Positions 16,501 to 25,458 of a stretch of 34,375 nt of DNA are shown piece after piece. A program made the position numbers and the translations under genes. The notes beneath the pieces are model-generated. The model was not told the origin of the DNA. It saw only the letters and a list, made by a program, of their open reading frames with translations, and did not search any database. Every line of letters starts with the position of its first letter. Positions within the stretch are counted from its first letter, which is position 1. The DNA is from a virus, in the IMG/VR virus record IMGVR_UViG_3300029448_000178, positions 1 through 34,375 of that record; one strand, given 5' to 3'.

Positions 16501-16905
16501 TGCTAAATCTTTGACTACCTTGTCTTTTAGAACGCCTTTTCTGTCTCCACGTCTACCCTTGATTCTAGCTTTTTCGTAGTATTTGCCTATAACCTCTATA
16601 ACAGCATCTACCTCACCAGGATCTTTAACTTTATACCAAAGGCTGTTTTTGTATGAGTTGAAATCGTCAGGGAACAGTTCTTTTGGCAGATCTCCATTGT
16701 CCATTGCTTTGAGCAAGTTATTCATAAACTTAGGATCTAGCGTTTGCTCTATTGATTTCTCAGACTTGCCTATAATATCTTGTGATTTTTTTTGTGTTTG
16801 CACAGTTTTTTCTGTAGCACTATCCATCTCTGGAATATTTTTTGTCATCCAGGCACTTACTTTATCTGCTATTTCTTGTGAGTTGAAGTTACCAAATCTT
16901 GACAT
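13585..16905 (-). CDS. Large internal virion (ejection) protein, gp16-like position, 1106 aa
   Basis: This is the largest protein and lies just before the fibre gene, the position of T7 gp16 (1318 aa), which is ejected into the cell and helps form the DNA channel. It is mostly helical and charged. YYNNLLNGVTTQSVNLGAG (about 289-307) and RMMKSGDDFMKYIFYRSQL (about 447-465) resemble segments of large phage core proteins. A hydrophobic stretch (about 605-623) could insert in a membrane. The N-terminal lytic transglycosylase of T7 gp16 is not visible. Its ATG overlaps the end of the 605-aa gene. The role rests on size and gene order. Confidence 0.72.
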   Translation of the reverse strand: MSRFGNFNSQEIADKVSAWMTKNIPEMDSATEKTVQTQKKSQDIIGKSEKSIEQTLDPKFMNNLLKAMDNGDLPKELFPDDFNSYKNSLWYKVKDPGEVDAVIEVIGKYYEKARIKGRRGDRKGVLKDKVVKDLAGELNLQIDDVLRRNIGDIYNVEQMYGSIELLKRFRVALHKSLKKAMSDGAGDREKIFAMQMTQTYSALTNQIMGARAEIGRSFRILKTMKGSLDNIGDEDAALKDIFDKTEGREMTESKLEALYGIIDRDPTRAAKGAREINLATTRSMLYQVYYNNLLNGVTTQSVNLGAGLVYQHFWHMSRLMGGGYGSIRNKVMGKDTGGLTFENGLSSYYGYIASIFDGLRIGGSSLLTGKSIDTFSKIPYGGTQGKITTRNIVYNTIKNKDRLTLGKSKAGSSVREKLENNPEYLADEPFFQIIDSILDISTRIAPRMMKSGDDFMKYIFYRSQLHTYAYKQVSEEVASGALPAKDFSKRMDEIMNDPSKQAPEIRIESMDVARETVLQRPMDKIGQSINRFLKEDKGGGVSGALGEGFAKVLVPFFNTLYNLTKVGLEVTPGINAILAGADIGKLGKMLRSPDPIQRDMAKGHLITSHLLTLPFIMGAMNGYVQGGSPQGMNTQTSRKMSILRNGPQDYSIVIPWGSIDPEGKYLGELHDGKDKSYAIDRLDPLGIFLSNGYAIAQLIESVDDEKALGEAMVKFTFNVFGKIADSSFAVNIADFTEIFTSEQMATDKFVRWGAKSLANFVPFTGRFGANIEQLFDQDEDGNVIARSGELPAVFRMKNEEGVDMIFIDNGDGSYDMVPEKDRNVGETSLEKFAIDFQNEIDKKIDRKVLPRKLNYWGEQAYNDPRVGGDWAVTYSPIASRDLPYNRQELIDFGLFNEDDFSSLPLMFNNKRANEIANARDIKGFSSWTSMIDIIGVMGEMERLGSPPRRHPNYISMQGFKIPLNSDQKNSFVRFINGDFSELSEDQKIEAAAALSPEYYEFFTSGETYKDRLRSLIKSEEYFLYGNDDDITDTARSKMISRQTNFHTLGKSAQKQRSLEDLDTIPLDGPQRLLTIMYPDLKEKALYLNNTVNKRNIEPLRDILEGN

Positions 16906-18722
16906 TATTGAAATACCTCTCTCATATTTATGTTTAGGCTGCCTTCTATTTCTCTTAGCTTAACAAGAGTCCTGCCATATACCCTAGTAATATATCTTTC
17001 TTGAGCAGGCGTAAATACATATACAGACATTAGTTTTTTAGCAGGACTATAATAAGCCTTATGCTGTTCGTCTAAAATGTCGTTAGCATATTTAGGTCTA
17101 AGTTGTAGCTCAGTGCTAATTCCTAAATCGTGCTTAATTTGTATATGTATTGATCTGAGTTCTGGTTTGTAATCTATCTCTAATACATTAAAGTTTTGTT
17201 GTATTTTAGATATAACGTTTTTTGCCTGTGTTGAAAACTCGACAGGATTATTAAATACCATTCTTTGACCTAGATAATCTCCTATTTCATTTGGTTTTTT
17301 ATTTTGTCTTTTCAGCTTATCTTCCAGCCCTTGAGAATCTTTTACCCTAGATTCTATTTTTATATCTAAATCTGATGCTACGTTTTTTACTTTATCATCA
17401 AGGTTGTTTTGATTTTCCTTGGCTATTTTTAATATTTCATCTGTGGTATCATAGTCTTGTATGGAACGATTACTAATACCACCATCAGTTGTAGATGGAT
17501 CAGTTGTTGGGTTATCCAAAGACTCAATGTCGTCTGTTCTTTGGGACGAAGGTACGTCTTCATTTAAGTCAGGTGATGGTCTCTTTACAGTTGCAGAGGT
17601 AGCTGACGCACCTCCAGCATCATCTAAACTCCTAGAATCTGTAGGATTAACGTCTGATAAGTTCGAGGTACTTGCAACATCTTCTCCTGATCTTACAGAC
17701 TGAATATCTTTTCTAACTTTAGTTAGAGATTCCATGTCAGATCTAGCTGGATCTACTGTCCCTCTACTTTCAAGGAAATTGTCATAGAACGATTTTGTTC
17801 CCATGTTGTCTTGATTGACAGCTGTGTTCATGTGTTCTTTTGCTTTTGCTACAAACTCTGGAAATTGTGATGCTATTTTTACAGTAGCAAATATTGATGA
17901 TATAACTGCTCCAATGAAAATGCCTTCTGCGGTTTGTTTACCTCTAGCTGCAAATTTTGCTTTTATGTCTTTTTCAAACTGATCAACCTCTTCTGGTCTA
18001 CTATCTAAAGCCTGTATAAATTCATTGGCAACGCCCATTTCTACCAATACACTTGATAGATTTCCATGAGTAGGATCAAACATAAAATCTGCAACAGCAC
18101 CAGCTGAGTAATGCCTGAATAAGTTACCTCCAGCTGTTGTTGCTTTTGTCATTTTCAAAAACGACACATAAGGAACCATAAACGAGAATATTCCAGATAA
18201 AACATTTCCTGTTGTAGACTGAGGAGCATCTACTAAATCTAGCTTATATGGCTCATAGCCTTCGCCTAAATCGTCAAGCTCCTGTCTTGTTAAATAATCA
18301 AATTCCCCATCGTTGTATACAAAAGCTCCTACACCAGTAAGTCTGTCTAGGTCTTCACCTAATACAAATATGTTATTAGCCGCTGACTGTATGCCATGCC
18401 CTATAGTTGTAAGAGCCTCTTCAACAAATCCATTTTCTTTTTCGTCAAATTCTATGGTTTCTGTTAAGATCTTAGCTGATTCATAGTTCCCATCTTTTAC
18501 AGCAGTATTGACAAGATCTATGTTATCTTGCCTTTCTTTAGCTATTGATAAGTTTTCTGGTTTTTGCATATTGTTTTCATAATGCCTAAGCTGCACTGCT
18601 CGATCAATATGATCAGCTCCATCTAGGTTATCAACATGATTTCTACGATCCTGAACATTTACGTCTTTTTCTATCGGTCCTGGATATACATTTATTGGGG
18701 CTAGATCTATTGTTTCACTCAT
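16905..18722 (-). CDS. Internal virion protein with C-terminal RelA/SpoT-like domain, 605 aa
   Basis: Residues 1-310 are helical and contain two hydrophobic segments (about 175-192 and 267-287), as expected for an ejected membrane-active virion protein. A Ser/Thr/Asp-rich linker (about 320-430) leads to a compact domain at about 440-560 that matches the (p)ppGpp synthetase fold. Visible signatures are SRVKDSQGLEDKL (Arg459, Lys461), GDYLGQRMVF (Asp482, Arg487), RSIHIQI (His526), ELQLR (Glu538, Gln540, Arg542) and EQHKAYY (His554). No hydrolase (HD) domain is present. The gene lies between the gp15-like and gp16-like genes with overlapping stop and start codons, a place where T7 has no gene. 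It may deliver nucleotide pyrophosphokinase activity at infection. The usual Tyr before the SIH motif is Leu here, so activity is unproven. Confidence 0.72.
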   Translation of the reverse strand: MSETIDLAPINVYPGPIEKDVNVQDRRNHVDNLDGADHIDRAVQLRHYENNMQKPENLSIAKERQDNIDLVNTAVKDGNYESAKILTETIEFDEKENGFVEEALTTIGHGIQSAANNIFVLGEDLDRLTGVGAFVYNDGEFDYLTRQELDDLGEGYEPYKLDLVDAPQSTTGNVLSGIFSFMVPYVSFLKMTKATTAGGNLFRHYSAGAVADFMFDPTHGNLSSVLVEMGVANEFIQALDSRPEEVDQFEKDIKAKFAARGKQTAEGIFIGAVISSIFATVKIASQFPEFVAKAKEHMNTAVNQDNMGTKSFYDNFLESRGTVDPARSDMESLTKVRKDIQSVRSGEDVASTSNLSDVNPTDSRSLDDAGGASATSATVKRPSPDLNEDVPSSQRTDDIESLDNPTTDPSTTDGGISNRSIQDYDTTDEILKIAKENQNNLDDKVKNVASDLDIKIESRVKDSQGLEDKLKRQNKKPNEIGDYLGQRMVFNNPVEFSTQAKNVISKIQQNFNVLEIDYKPELRSIHIQIKHDLGISTELQLRPKYANDILDEQHKAYYSPAKKLMSVYVFTPAQERYITRVYGRTLVKLREIEGSLNINMREVFQ

Positions 18723-20767
18723 TATTGATCTCCAAATAATATTCTGTATCTTTCTTTTTCTGCCATAGGCACTACATCACTTGTCATTAATAAGTCTTGT
18801 ATGGTGTCAGAGTTAAGTTCAAATACAAAATTATCTTTTTTGTAATATGTTCTGCCTAGCACAAATTTTATATTTGAAGTTTCTAGTAATTTTTTTTCTG
18901 CATTTATATCATCCATATTAAATACTTTTAACTTTTCTTGCTCTTCTGCAATGCTTTGTAGTATAGGCTCCCTTTCTTCTTCTGATGTAGCTTTTGCTAG
19001 TTTATTTCTTTGCTGTCTTATTTTCTCTGTTATGATTTCAAATCTTTTTAGTTCATCTGATTTTTCTTTACCAGATCCAGCAAGCGTATTAAATGTCTGT
19101 TTGTCTGTTGCAATGTTTTTTGTTTGTGAAAGATCATCAATTATTCTGCCAATATGGTTTGAATTAACATCTTGTGTACTAAAGTTAAAACCTTCTCCTT
19201 CAAGACCTAAGTGTAAATCGCTATATATTCCTCTTAATTCTTTTGTGTTGTCAGTCGATCCAAAATTGATGAATCCCATACCTCCTTCTGACTTTGTAAT
19301 ATGTTTCATACCTCTTTTGTATATATCATCATCTGTATAATCTCTTCCTCCTAGCTGGTAATTAATGGCACTTTCAATAATCTTTGCTTTTGATTTTCTA
19401 GTAAGTGATGAAGAATAAAGCATTTCACTGTAGTCTAACTCGCCATCTCTTGCTTGTTTCATGTATTCCATAAGGATTACAGCATCATCGCTAGGTCCTG
19501 AGTTTTTATCGAGCAATAATTCACGCAGGGGATCAGTAACTTTTTTGGCATCAAATGTTGGATAATCTCTTTCTAGTTGCTTTATTCTGGAAAAAATAAC
19601 ATCTTCTGTAGTTCTGTTTTGCTGTCCTTGATCTAAGTAATTAAAAATATCTGTTATAACAGTTTTTGATTCTTGTTTTAATAGATTAAGATTTTTCGAG
19701 TTTTCTTTTTCTGTAAGAGAATTAAGTTTTTCTGTTTCAAAAATAACTTGTTTATATATCTCGTCAGCTAGCTCGTTTCTTTGCTTTTCGCTAAAACCTA
19801 GTTGAGATATCGTGGTCTCTTTGTTGCCAAGTATTGTAGATCCATCTTGAGCCATCATGGGTTCGTAAAAATCTTTAGTTACATATTCGCCAGTCCTAAT
19901 TGCTGATAGTTCTTTAACCAAGCCAGTTACGTCTCCATGCTCAAACTGGTTCGTAAACTTGTCAGCAAGATAATGATATTGGAATCTTGTTCTTGCGTAC
20001 AAAAGCTCTTTGTTCATTTTTTCAGCACTAAATAAATTTGTTCTGGTAGGATCAGCACTGAATGATACTCCTGCTGCTATAAATTCTGTGGATGGTCCAT
20101 GTTGTATGTAGTTACCAAAAGCACCATTTATAAATTTACCTACATTGATAGCCGATTGAGGACTATTTCTATATGTTTCAAACATACTCTCTATATGACC
20201 AGAATCTACGATATTTCTAAAAGACGTGCTTACAATGTCTTCTTGTTGTTTTGCATAATTAGCATATACATTTTTACTAGCTGCAAAAATCTTTTGATCA
20301 AAATCATATCTAAAATAATCAAACATAGCTGGGTTTTTTTCTTGTATTGATGACAATAACCCATCTCTAATGTCTGTTGTTTCTGCGTTAAAAGCATTGG
20401 GATCGTATTTGTTTTTTAAAAATGCTGTTTGTAGTTTTTGTTGAAACAAAGTATCTATCTGATACTTAGCGTTTTGTTGTGCCGCTTTGTAATAAGTCGT
20501 ATCGTAATCTGTGGTTCCTCTTTGCGGTGCATCGTTAAATGTTAAACTTCCATCTTGCTCTTGCCTAAATGCTTGGTACTTTTCTGCGTCTTGTCCTGCT
20601 CTAAGTTGGCTCTCTTTCGATACTTGTTTTATAGCCACGTTTGTAAGCTGATTGATTCTGTTCGATAAATTACCAAACATCCTCTCTTCGCCTGTTCCAA
20701 TCTGGACTCCAGGCACAGTTCTAAGCGATGCTCCTAATGGTTTATATTTTATATTTTTTACTGCCAT
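18722..20767 (-). CDS. Internal virion protein, gp15-like position, 681 aa
   Basis: The size and place (after the gp14-like gene) match T7 gp15 (747 aa), an internal core protein ejected into the periplasm to build the DNA channel. The sequence is largely helical, soluble and charged, with long Gln/Lys/Glu-rich helices, a tyrosine-rich region near residues 85-200 and no signal peptide. No catalytic motif was recognised. Both ends overlap neighbours by one base, tying it into a single translated block of ejection proteins. Confidence 0.68.
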   Translation of the reverse strand: MAVKNIKYKPLGASLRTVPGVQIGTGEERMFGNLSNRINQLTNVAIKQVSKESQLRAGQDAEKYQAFRQEQDGSLTFNDAPQRGTTDYDTTYYKAAQQNAKYQIDTLFQQKLQTAFLKNKYDPNAFNAETTDIRDGLLSSIQEKNPAMFDYFRYDFDQKIFAASKNVYANYAKQQEDIVSTSFRNIVDSGHIESMFETYRNSPQSAINVGKFINGAFGNYIQHGPSTEFIAAGVSFSADPTRTNLFSAEKMNKELLYARTRFQYHYLADKFTNQFEHGDVTGLVKELSAIRTGEYVTKDFYEPMMAQDGSTILGNKETTISQLGFSEKQRNELADEIYKQVIFETEKLNSLTEKENSKNLNLLKQESKTVITDIFNYLDQGQQNRTTEDVIFSRIKQLERDYPTFDAKKVTDPLRELLLDKNSGPSDDAVILMEYMKQARDGELDYSEMLYSSSLTRKSKAKIIESAINYQLGGRDYTDDDIYKRGMKHITKSEGGMGFINFGSTDNTKELRGIYSDLHLGLEGEGFNFSTQDVNSNHIGRIIDDLSQTKNIATDKQTFNTLAGSGKEKSDELKRFEIITEKIRQQRNKLAKATSEEEREPILQSIAEEQEKLKVFNMDDINAEKKLLETSNIKFVLGRTYYKKDNFVFELNSDTIQDLLMTSDVVPMAEKERYRILFGDQ

Positions 20768-21315
20768 TACCTAAATATACTCATAAATCCTTGATTAGCT
20801 GGCTGTATTGTTTGCCCTCTGCTATCCATCAATGTTCTGCCTGCTACATTACCGCCCTGGTTTCCAAGACCGCTGAATCCGCCTGCCTGATATATAGATG
20901 CTGATCCCATAGCCATTGTTGTAAGTGCGTTTGTCATCCCTTGTTTTTTGGCTATCCTTCCTTCATACCTTAACATCTCTGCCTGGTGTTGAGACATATC
21001 GAGTGCAATAGTTTGGTTATAGCCATTAATATTAAATTCCCTTATGCCTTTAGACTGTAAAGACAAACCAACCCCCAGCTTAGATCCAGAAAATGGATCA
21101 ATAGATCCTGCTCCAGCATAAGCGTTTGCGTAAGACATCTGTTCAAGCATATTGTCTAAAATTTTTACTCCATCCATTTTGTGTTTTACCGCTTGACTCC
21201 TGCCTTGCAATTCTACTAATTCCGCTTGCCTATCAAGCCTGTCTTGTTGTGCTTTACCTTGCTGGTATTGCGAATATGCCGACATGGCTGTTAATGCTAA
21301 TGCTGCGTATTGCAT
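20767..21315 (-). CDS. Internal virion protein, gp14-like, 182 aa
   Basis: The start (MQYAALALTAMSAYSQYQQG) is a short hydrophobic helix followed by a Gln/Lys-rich helix, and later parts are Ala/Gly/Met-rich (ALTTMAMGSASIYQAGGFSG). That composition and size fit T7 gp14 (196 aa), which is ejected first and makes the outer-membrane pore. It directly follows the nozzle gene, as expected in T7-like order after gp12. The assignment rests on pattern and position. Confidence 0.72.
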   Translation of the reverse strand: MQYAALALTAMSAYSQYQQGKAQQDRLDRQAELVELQGRSQAVKHKMDGVKILDNMLEQMSYANAYAGAGSIDPFSGSKLGVGLSLQSKGIREFNINGYNQTIALDMSQHQAEMLRYEGRIAKKQGMTNALTTMAMGSASIYQAGGFSGLGNQGGNVAGRTLMDSRGQTIQPANQGFMSIFR

Positions 21316-21324
21316 AATTTTCTC

Positions 21325-23649
21325 CTAAATGCTTACCTTATACTCTATTCCCAGCAAGAAAAAAAACAAAGGCTGGTCTAGCGTTATTGTTAGTTGCGTC
21401 TCTTCTGTGAATCCATTTACTGGCTGTATTGTTTTTATGCCTGTAAAAAACTCTACACCTGATCCGAGTTTTAAGTCTGTCAAATTTCTAAAAGTTAATA
21501 CCTCGCCATCTACTGTGGCGGTTTGCGACAGATGTAATATTAAATTGACCTCTGTAATTTTTTTTAAAAATCCCTGGACATTGCCATTCGGTAGCTTTGT
21601 TTCTATCGGCAAGGTTTTTAGCCTTACTGGATATGGAATACCTACCTCTACATAAGTAGATGGTATAGCGTCCAAAGTAATTTGATTCGAGGCTACAGTT
21701 TGTTTTGACAAGGCAAGATCATCTCTTACTATGTCAGCATTAAATCCATCAATATGATCTAATCCTGTAGCGGTTGTGTTGCTGATAGCGTTACCTAAAA
21801 CGCTAGAATATTGTTTAGCTGCATCTGTAGTAAAGTCTTCATCAAACTTTTCTAAATAATAATTAGATTCGGTTCCTAAAGAAAACTGAGTAACAGCTAA
21901 TCTTGTAGGATCTGCTGACGTAACAGTTAAGTTTTCATAACCGCTGACAGCTCTTGTAACTGTAACAGTGTTTGTCGAGACAGACGCACTGAAGTTAGGA
22001 TCAGCATCTATCAAGGTTTTTAGGTTTGTAGCTGTAGCATTGTTGCTAGTTTCTACTACAAATTCACTAGATCCTGCTGTGCCTGTTACAGCTGTAAAAG
22101 TGGATTCGGTGCCATCTGGCTGCTGCAATATAATAGGTGAATTGTTTGAAATGTTTGCATAATCGGTAACTGTAATAGTGCAAGATGCAAAGTTACTTGC
22201 AGGTCTTTTTACGACTACATATATTTCGTCAAAATCTACACAAGTAGAAACAAAAGATCCTGCTGTGTTCCATAGAGTAGGAGCTACCACTTTTTGATCA
22301 CGCAAAAAAGGGTAACACGCAATAGTTCCATCGCTGTTTATAATAATTAATTTGTCAGAATCGTTTGTGTTTACTTGCCTTCTTAATGTCATGTCTACAG
22401 GATCATTAAGTAAATGAGATGAAAACAAAGAAAAGTTTATAGATTTGTAGTTTACATCTGTGTCAGCAAATAAATATTCTCTAAGCTGCTTGCCTTGTTT
22501 TTGTATAAAGTATGTAGCGTTTTCAGTTGCCAATGGTTTTATCTGTTTTGCTCCTACCCTGGTTGTGCTTTTAAAAACAATGTTTGTAGGCTGAATTGGA
22601 TCTAGGTTTCCTTGTGGGACAAAAAACTCACCACCAGTCGTAAAGATCAATAAATCTCTATTAGATAATATGGCTGTAATCGCATTAACCTGGTCGGTAC
22701 TTATTGTTGCCTCTAGCCCTTCGTCTGCTAGTTGCTGCCCTGGATTGAAGTTAAAAAAATCAGATACATTAGATCCCCAAATTGTAGATGGTCTGTTTTT
22801 GGATCCGCCAAAATATAACCTGCCTTCATGGAAAGTAGATGATCTAGGATAGCCATAAGTGCTGGACCAAACGTCTACGTAGCCACTTTCTAGCTCCCAG
22901 TCTCCATTTGCTACTGCATTGGTGTTAGCAAATGGTATTTCAACAAAAGCCTCAACAGTCGTGCTGGTTAAAAATTTAATTACTCTTGCTCTCCCAAAAC
23001 CATTTTCTGCATTTATGTACTGATTAACGTATGAAGAGCTTGCTACTGCACTACTAAAAGTCAAAGTAACATTTCCATCTATAGCACTTGGCGTTAAAGT
23101 TCCTGCTGGATTTGATGTGCTTAAGCTAAAAGCGTATTTAGGAATAAAACCAAAAGATATGTTAGCTACAGTCCAGGTTGTATGGTTTGCTCCCCTTGTA
23201 ATAGATACAGGGTTCATGTCCTCTTGTGTTATTATCATTGTGTCAGCTGATTGTGAAAAATATAACTCACTAATATTTGTTGAAGATATGCCTGTAGAAG
23301 ACAAATCTAAATAATCATTTCCTGATCCATTAATATTGGTTTGCAAAACTCCTAATTTATATATATATAATCTGTTGTTTGAGAACAAGAATACGTATTG
23401 TTGTGTCGTAGAAAATTCAAAATTGACAAGCCTTACTCCATTTTGTGGAGCAGCCGCACCTGGGATTGTGCCGATATATTCTAGTCCTGGTCTTCTTTCT
23501 ATCGGACCTTGTGGCAAACACAAAAAGTTAGTTAGCTCGTCTGCTGCCGCAAAATACTGATCGAGATCAACACGCCCTCTTAGCAGAGGATCAAACTCAC
23601 CTGCTGTAAAGTTAGATTGTAATCTTATAATGTTTTCGTTATCTGCCAT
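21325..23649 (-). CDS. Tail tubular protein B (gp12-like nozzle), 774 aa
   Basis: The N-terminus is characteristic of podovirus nozzle proteins: LQSNFTAGEFDPLLRGRVDL, then YFAAADELTNFLCLPQGPIE and RRPGLEYI. The protein is strand-rich with repeated FxxSN and RLYI-type segments, and its length is close to T7 gp12 (794 aa). Six copies form the tail nozzle through which DNA leaves. The start overlaps the gp11-like stop by one base, giving the usual adaptor-nozzle pair. Confidence 0.92.
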   Translation of the reverse strand: MADNENIIRLQSNFTAGEFDPLLRGRVDLDQYFAAADELTNFLCLPQGPIERRPGLEYIGTIPGAAAPQNGVRLVNFEFSTTQQYVFLFSNNRLYIYKLGVLQTNINGSGNDYLDLSSTGISSTNISELYFSQSADTMIITQEDMNPVSITRGANHTTWTVANISFGFIPKYAFSLSTSNPAGTLTPSAIDGNVTLTFSSAVASSSYVNQYINAENGFGRARVIKFLTSTTVEAFVEIPFANTNAVANGDWELESGYVDVWSSTYGYPRSSTFHEGRLYFGGSKNRPSTIWGSNVSDFFNFNPGQQLADEGLEATISTDQVNAITAILSNRDLLIFTTGGEFFVPQGNLDPIQPTNIVFKSTTRVGAKQIKPLATENATYFIQKQGKQLREYLFADTDVNYKSINFSLFSSHLLNDPVDMTLRRQVNTNDSDKLIIINSDGTIACYPFLRDQKVVAPTLWNTAGSFVSTCVDFDEIYVVVKRPASNFASCTITVTDYANISNNSPIILQQPDGTESTFTAVTGTAGSSEFVVETSNNATATNLKTLIDADPNFSASVSTNTVTVTRAVSGYENLTVTSADPTRLAVTQFSLGTESNYYLEKFDEDFTTDAAKQYSSVLGNAISNTTATGLDHIDGFNADIVRDDLALSKQTVASNQITLDAIPSTYVEVGIPYPVRLKTLPIETKLPNGNVQGFLKKITEVNLILHLSQTATVDGEVLTFRNLTDLKLGSGVEFFTGIKTIQPVNGFTEETQLTITLDQPLFFFLLGIEYKVSI

Positions 23650-24263
23650 TATCTCATGTTGGTTAGTACATAATCTGTTATAACATTAGGCGGCTGTCCT
23701 TGTGCGTCTATTTGAGTTGCTACCCTGAAGTAGCCTCCACGCCCTTGATCAATCGGATTACCCAAAGCTGTTTTTTTCCAGTAATCAGCTTTTGTTGTTT
23801 GATCTGTTAAAGGTTCCGCTAGGTGCCAGGCAGCCTGGTATACTAATAAAGTTATAAAATAAGAAGGCATAGCGTCTTCTTGCACATCATATACGTAATC
23901 AACAAAGACAGTTTCTGCATCAGTTAATATTTTTTTCTCGTAGACATCAAATCTCAATTCGGATCTAGCTCCGACTTCGCCACTAAAAAATACAGCGTTA
24001 GGTAAACCGCTTATGCTGTCGCTTGGCATTGAATATTGATAAGTCCATTCGTTATTTGGTGTAGCTGAGTCTCTGGCAAGTTCTACTTTTTTAAGAGCAA
24101 ACTTCCAGGGATACATGGATAGGGTGTGATTTTTAACAAACTCGTAGACACCATCGGCAATAGACGATTTCTTTGATCCATCAGAAAATGAGGTGATTGT
24201 ATCTACCCCCAACAGTCTAATGGCATTGTTTACTGTTGATAAACTTGTATCGCCAGCTGCCAT
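23649..24263 (-). CDS. Tail tubular protein A (gp11-like adaptor), 204 aa
   Basis: The sequence shows the adaptor pattern: STVNNAIRLLGVDTITSFSD at the start, HTLSMYPWKFALKKVELA in the first third and VYQAAWHLAEPLT near residue 150. Its length is close to T7 gp11 (196 aa). Twelve copies join the portal to the nozzle. It follows a hairpin-rich gap and lies directly upstream of the nozzle gene. Confidence 0.9.
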   Translation of the reverse strand: MAAGDTSLSTVNNAIRLLGVDTITSFSDGSKKSSIADGVYEFVKNHTLSMYPWKFALKKVELARDSATPNNEWTYQYSMPSDSISGLPNAVFFSGEVGARSELRFDVYEKKILTDAETVFVDYVYDVQEDAMPSYFITLLVYQAAWHLAEPLTDQTTKADYWKKTALGNPIDQGRGGYFRVATQIDAQGQPPNVITDYVLTNMR

Positions 24264-24277
24264 AATATCTCCAAAGT

Positions 24278-24328
24278 GATCCCCCTGTACCTCTACAGAG
24301 GGATCGTTTATTTAGTGATTAATCACTA
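24278..24328 (-). promoter_or_regulatory. Stable hairpin and palindrome between head and tail genes
   Basis: A 12-bp stem with one mismatch (24278-24289 with 24294-24305, loop CCTC) lies in the short gap before the adaptor gene. A perfect 16-bp palindrome, TAGTGATTAATCACTA (24313-24328), overlaps the stop of the upstream gene. No U-run follows on the minus strand, so these look more like mRNA processing or stability elements, or a leaky attenuator, than a strong terminator. Confidence 0.5.
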
Positions 24329-24600
24329 TCTGTTGCACTAATAGCTGTACCATCACCAATATCGACAACGCCAGAGGCGTTGCTTACTACTGGGTGAAAG
24401 CTAAATGTAGCAGTTCCACCAGTTGAGGCGAAAACATAAATAAGATCACCGACCTTTAAAAGATCAGATGCACTATTGAAATATCCACTAGCGTCTATCG
24501 CTGTTTTTGCATCAGTTGATGTGTAGCTCCATACTTGAGGAGCATTTCCTGCTTTTGCTTGACCGCCTATTGGCTGTAAGCCTGTACTTGAATATGCCAT
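24319..24600 (-). CDS. Small protein after major capsid gene, possible head decoration, 93 aa
   Basis: The protein is Gly/Ser/Thr/Ala-rich and strand-like, with LLKVGDLIYVFASTGGTATF (about 48-67) in the middle and no charged helices. Small beta-rich proteins immediately downstream of the capsid gene are often capsid cement or decoration proteins. A ribosome site (AGGAGTAAATC) precedes ATG 24600. It shares a structured transcript segment with the capsid gene. The role is inferred from position and composition. Confidence 0.62.
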   Translation of the reverse strand: MAYSSTGLQPIGGQAKAGNAPQVWSYTSTDAKTAIDASGYFNSASDLLKVGDLIYVFASTGGTATFSFHPVVSNASGVVDIGDGTAISATDSD

Positions 24601-24612
24601 GATTTACTCCTC

Positions 24613-25458
24613 CTATTCTTCGCAAGTTATTTTTACAATGCCTTCGTCATCAATAGCGATAGCACCTGCTGAGAACATGCTATTTACCAAGAAAGATGTT
24701 TTTTCTGGTACATAGTTAATCTCAGTTTTGATTCCCATACCTTCTGCCATACCGCAAGAATCTTTATGGAACGCAAAAATAGTTCTGTCGCTTGATGATA
24801 GAGGCAAGCCGCCTTCGTCTCGATCTCCAATCTGTATGATTCTGAAACCAAGCATACTAGCCACTTCTCCATTCAATAACGCTTTTACAGCGAAATCGTT
24901 AGAGATTGCTCTTTCATCGCCTAATAACCCACTCAAACTGTTGGCATGAATGACTAAGCATCTGTCCTCAGCTGGTACGTTTTTAGCGTCTAACGCTTTT
25001 TTAGCAGCAATGATCTTACCAACATTAAGGTTACTAGCAGTAGCAGAACCAGAGGTTACAACTGTTTTAGCAACTGTTGAAGGTGAAGATGCTGCGTCTA
25101 AAGCATCAATGATTAATTGATCTTGTCTTCTGGAAATCGCTTTACTGACTACCTGAACAAGCTCCTGTCTTTCGTCAAAATTAACTTTTGCTTGATGGAA
25201 TATATCGCTATATTCAGCAGCGTTGAAGTCTGACATTGTTGCTGTAACTTGTGAATAAGTTACATTTAATGGTGTTACGTCTGTTTGCGGAATACGTACT
25301 GTAGCAGCTCCTTTACCTATTTTTGGAAACTTCACAGTATTTGAACCTGATCCAGATCTTAAACGTACAGTATCACGTAGCTTTGATTCGCCTTGATATG
25401 CTTGTTTTACTTCTTGATCAAACAGGGTAACAAAAGCATTGGTTATACCTTGTGCCAT
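24613..25458 (-). CDS. Major capsid protein, 281 aa
   Basis: The protein has features of an HK97-fold capsid of the podovirus type: a short N-terminal arm (ITNAFVTLFDQEVKQAYQGE), a strand-rich elbow (KFPKIGKGAATVRIPQTDVT), then SRRQDQLIIDALDAA as the spine-helix region. The A-domain follows (CLVIHANSLSGLLGDERAIS, then LGFRIIQIGDRDEGG). It is shorter than T7 gp10A (345 aa) but in the right place, after scaffold and before tail genes. It alone in the head block has a long 5' leader, consistent with the high output needed for a capsid subunit. Confidence 0.88.
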   Translation of the reverse strand: MAQGITNAFVTLFDQEVKQAYQGESKLRDTVRLRSGSGSNTVKFPKIGKGAATVRIPQTDVTPLNVTYSQVTATMSDFNAAEYSDIFHQAKVNFDERQELVQVVSKAISRRQDQLIIDALDAASSPSTVAKTVVTSGSATASNLNVGKIIAAKKALDAKNVPAEDRCLVIHANSLSGLLGDERAISNDFAVKALLNGEVASMLGFRIIQIGDRDEGGLPLSSSDRTIFAFHKDSCGMAEGMGIKTEINYVPEKTSFLVNSMFSAGAIAIDDEGIVKITCEE

